Shown: piece after piece, positions 5,475 to 6,858 of the stretch
Numbering within the stretch: the first letter of the stretch is position 1
Layout of the letters: each line of letters opens with the position of its first letter
Source: Conexibacter sp.
GTDB lineage: Bacteria > Actinomycetota > Thermoleophilia > Solirubrobacterales > Solirubrobacteraceae
NCBI GenBank assembly: GCA_025964215.1
Contig: JAOPZG010000188.1
Span: forward strand, 1 to 6,858
Length of the DNA: 6,858 nucleotides
Direction: 5' to 3'
Translations under genes and position numbers: made by a program
The notes under the pieces: model-generated
Seen by the model: the letters and a program-made list of their open reading frames with translations, nothing else
Told to the model about the DNA's origin: nothing
Databases searched by the model: none

Positions 5475-6128
5475 GTGAGCACCGCGATCGCCGCCGATCC
5501 CGCACTCCAGGAGCTCGAGGAGTCCCGCTGGCGCATGGAGCACAACCTGCGCCTGCTCCACGACGTCCTCGCCCGCACCCCGATCGCCGGCCGGCTCTGG
5601 CTCTTCGGCGGGCTCCTGCTCGGCGCGATCCGCGAGGGCGAGATCATGCTCCACGACAGCAAGGACGCCGACTTCGGCTTCCTCGCGGAGGACGAGCCGC
5701 GGCTGCTCGCGTCCTTCGGAGCCCTGGTCGACGCCGGCTTCGCCCCGCACCTGCGCTTCCCCGCCGCGACCGGGCCCGCCACCGAGTACTCGTTCCTCAA
5801 GGACGGCGCGAAGTACGAATTCTTCAAGGTGACCGTGGACGGCGAGCGCTTCACGTGGACCAACCACGGCTACCGCGACGACGTCCCCACGCAGAACACC
5901 TGCGCGATCCCCGCCCAGCCGCTCGACGAGCTCCGCTTCCTCGACCGCACCTGGCTGAAGGTCCGCGACGTCGACCTCGACCTGACCGCGCTCTACGGCG
6001 ACTGGCGCACGCCCGCCCCCGGCTTCCCCTACATGGAGGCCCCGACGATCGTCGCGCGCGCCCCGTGGGACGACGCGACGTACGGCACCTGGGCCGAGGT
6101 CTACGGGACGGACGCGCCGCCGTGCTGA
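5475..6128 (+). CDS. LicD-like / fukutin-type nucleotidyltransferase-fold protein
   Basis: A 217-residue protein with LicD/FKRP-type features. FGGLLLGAIREGEI (44-57) matches the family's GGTLLGAxR glycine loop. HDSKDADFGF (60-69) stands where LicD proteins have WDDDIDI, keeping the acidic pair Asp64-x-Asp66 expected to bind metal. ALYGDWRTP (172-180) matches the usual C-terminal YG-DW motif. LicD enzymes transfer phosphocholine from CDP-choline to surface glycans; relatives transfer other phosphorylated groups. No membrane segment is seen, so it probably acts at the cytoplasmic face. The start is GTG 5475: it directly follows the sigma-28-like element and leaves room for no ribosome-binding site, suggesting a leaderless message. 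Met21 (5535) is possible but would cut an amphipathic N-terminal helix. It is first of an operon and overlaps the HAD gene by 7 bases. The first acidic cluster is altered from the classic sequence, so the transferred group may differ from phosphocholine. Confidence 0.78.
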   Translation: MSTAIAADPALQELEESRWRMEHNLRLLHDVLARTPIAGRLWLFGGLLLGAIREGEIMLHDSKDADFGFLAEDEPRLLASFGALVDAGFAPHLRFPAATGPATEYSFLKDGAKYEFFKVTVDGERFTWTNHGYRDDVPTQNTCAIPAQPLDELRFLDRTWLKVRDVDLDLTALYGDWRTPAPGFPYMEAPTIVARAPWDDATYGTWAEVYGTDAPPC

Positions 6129-6763
6129 GGCCGGCCACCACCGTCCGCCGCCGCGCCCGGCGCGCGACGCCGACGATCGAGCAGTTCCTCTTCGACCTCG
6201 ACGGCACGATCACCCGCCAGGAGATCCTGCCCGAGATCGCCCGCGCGATCGGCGTCGAGGCCGAGATCGCCGAGCTGACCGAGCGCACCATGGCCGGGGA
6301 GCTCCCCTTCGAGTCGAGCCTGCGCCGCCGCGTGGAGATCCTGAGCGCCGTCCCGGTCTCCGAGGTCCGCGCGATCGTCGCGAACATCGAGGTCGACCCG
6401 CACATCGAGGCCTTCCTGCGCGAGCATCGCGACCGCTGCACGATCGTCACCGGCAACCTCGACGTCTGGATCGAGGACCTCGTCGCGCGCCTCGGCGTGC
6501 CGTGCCGCTCCTCGACCGCGCGCGTCGCCGGCGACCGCCTCGTCGGCCTGACCTCCGTCCTCGACAAGGCGCACGTCGCCCGCGAGTTCTCCGGCCCGAT
6601 CTGCTCGATCGGCGACGGCTACAACGACCTCGGCCTCATGGCCGCCGCCGACCTCGGCGTCGCCTACGGCGGCGTGCACGCGCCCGCCCCGGGCCTGCTC
6701 GAGGTCGCCTCCCACGCCATCTTCGACAGCAAGCGCCTGTGCCAGCTCCTGTCCGAGTGGTAG
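6122..6763 (+). CDS. HAD-superfamily phosphatase, phosphoserine-phosphatase-like
   Basis: A 213-residue HAD hydrolase with all four motifs: FDLDGT (24-29; nucleophile Asp25, acid/base Asp27), Thr110 in IVTGN, Lys149 in LDKAH, and GDGYND (164-169). The cap stretch MAGELPFESSLRRRVEIL (57-74) is typical of the SerB/PSP (HAD-IB) group. Residues that bind serine in the Methanocaldococcus jannaschii phosphoserine phosphatase line up at a constant offset: Glu20, Phe49 and Arg56 correspond to Glu34, Phe63 and Arg70. The SGG-type motif II loop is TGN here, which may change substrate choice. An Arg-rich extension of about 19 residues precedes the HAD core. GTG 6122 is the only start codon between the LicD stop and that core, giving a 7-base overlap with the LicD stop. 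A free metabolic SerB is possible, but operon position between a LicD-like and an NTP transferase gene suggests a phosphatase or recycling step in head-group synthesis. Cytoplasmic. Confidence 0.88.
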   Translation: MLRPATTVRRRARRATPTIEQFLFDLDGTITRQEILPEIARAIGVEAEIAELTERTMAGELPFESSLRRRVEILSAVPVSEVRAIVANIEVDPHIEAFLREHRDRCTIVTGNLDVWIEDLVARLGVPCRSSTARVAGDRLVGLTSVLDKAHVAREFSGPICSIGDGYNDLGLMAAADLGVAYGGVHAPAPGLLEVASHAIFDSKRLCQLLSEW

Positions 6764-6858
6764 TCAACTGCGCCGGCGAGGGCCGCCGGCTCGGGCTCGG
6801 CTCGACCAAGGCATTGGTGTCGGTCCTCGGCGAGCCGCTGATCGCCTGGCACCTGAAG
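6757..6858 (+). CDS. MobA/LicC-like NTP transferase, N-terminal 34 codons (cut by window edge)
   Basis: The frame opens at GTG 6757, overlapping the HAD stop codon by 7 bases, and continues to the right edge. The visible residues include NCAGEGRRLGLG (4-15), TKAL (17-20) and GEPLIAWHL (25-33). They reproduce the N-terminus of nucleotidyltransferases of the MobA-like / sugar-phosphate type, where GxGxRL binds the NTP phosphates and the Lys of PKAL contacts the NTP. This family makes CDP-, UDP- or GDP-activated compounds. Beside a LicD-like gene, a LicC-like cytidylyltransferase activating a phosphorylated head group is an attractive role, but a sugar-1-phosphate transferase would look the same over these residues. 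The repeated 7-base overlap indicates translational coupling. The usual Leu/Pro-Ala before the glycine loop is Asn-Cys-Ala here. Confidence 0.85.
   Translation, partial: MVVNCAGEGRRLGLGSTKALVSVLGEPLIAWHLK

Noticed and set aside
5366..5863. Minus-strand frame extending the aminotransferase upstream through the LicD-like gene
   Set aside because: It lies antisense to a recognised gene, lacks family similarity, and the aminotransferase N-terminus (VPVPLFDP) begins exactly at GTG 5365.
1..6858. CRISPR arrays, insertion sequences, tRNA or rRNA genes, or other long repeats
   Set aside because: No regularly spaced repeats, transposase-like frames, terminal inverted repeats or RNA-gene signatures were seen. 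Coding density is about 97 percent with protein genes.

Overview
The window is very GC-rich, with almost all third codon positions G or C and frequent GTG and TTG starts. Together with the gene content this points to an actinobacterium. My best guess is the class Thermoleophilia (Solirubrobacterales/Conexibacter type), because the partial gene at the left edge resembles a short membrane protein I associate with that group. This assignment comes from recall and composition, not from a search.

The window is one piece of a cell-surface glycan locus. It holds six complete genes and two edge-truncated ones, in four alternating transcription units. On the minus strand, 2214 to 232 encodes a large membrane-anchored nucleotide-sugar 4,6-dehydratase (FlaA1/WbpM/CapD type). 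It is followed after one base by a small membrane protein that leaves the window at position 1. Divergent from it, 2269-3252 on the plus strand encodes a Gfo/Idh/MocA-fold protein that has lost the family's key catalytic residues. It converges, with only 9 bp between stop codons, on a minus-strand pair: a DegT-type PLP sugar aminotransferase (5365 to 4274) followed by a DUF354 GT-B-like protein (4263 to 3262). Divergent from that pair is a plus-strand operon with 7-base start/stop overlaps: a LicD-like nucleotidyltransferase-fold protein (5475-6128), a phosphoserine-phosphatase-like HAD hydrolase (6122-6763) and the start of a MobA/LicC-like NTP transferase (6757 to the right edge).

The dehydratase makes a 4-keto-6-deoxy sugar nucleotide and the aminotransferase can aminate it, so together they would supply an amino-deoxy sugar donor. 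DUF354 proteins look like glycosyltransferases or epimerases. LicD plus an NTP transferase recalls the LicC/LicD logic of activating a small phosphorylated head group and transferring it to a glycan, with the HAD enzyme removing or recycling a phosphate. The exact sugar and head group cannot be read from this window.

The most notable non-coding signal is a near-identical element just upstream of both plus-strand unit starts: TCAA, then 15 bases, then (G/T)CCGATCA, with identical spacing at 2234-2260 and 5439-5465. It matches the layout of FliA/WhiG (sigma-28 family) promoters. Each copy ends 8-9 bases before the start codon, suggesting nearly leaderless mRNAs. The two minus-strand units instead show a TANNNT hexamer exactly 7 bases before a start codon. 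There are no tRNA or rRNA genes, CRISPR arrays or insertion sequences, and no gene-free stretch above 110 bp.
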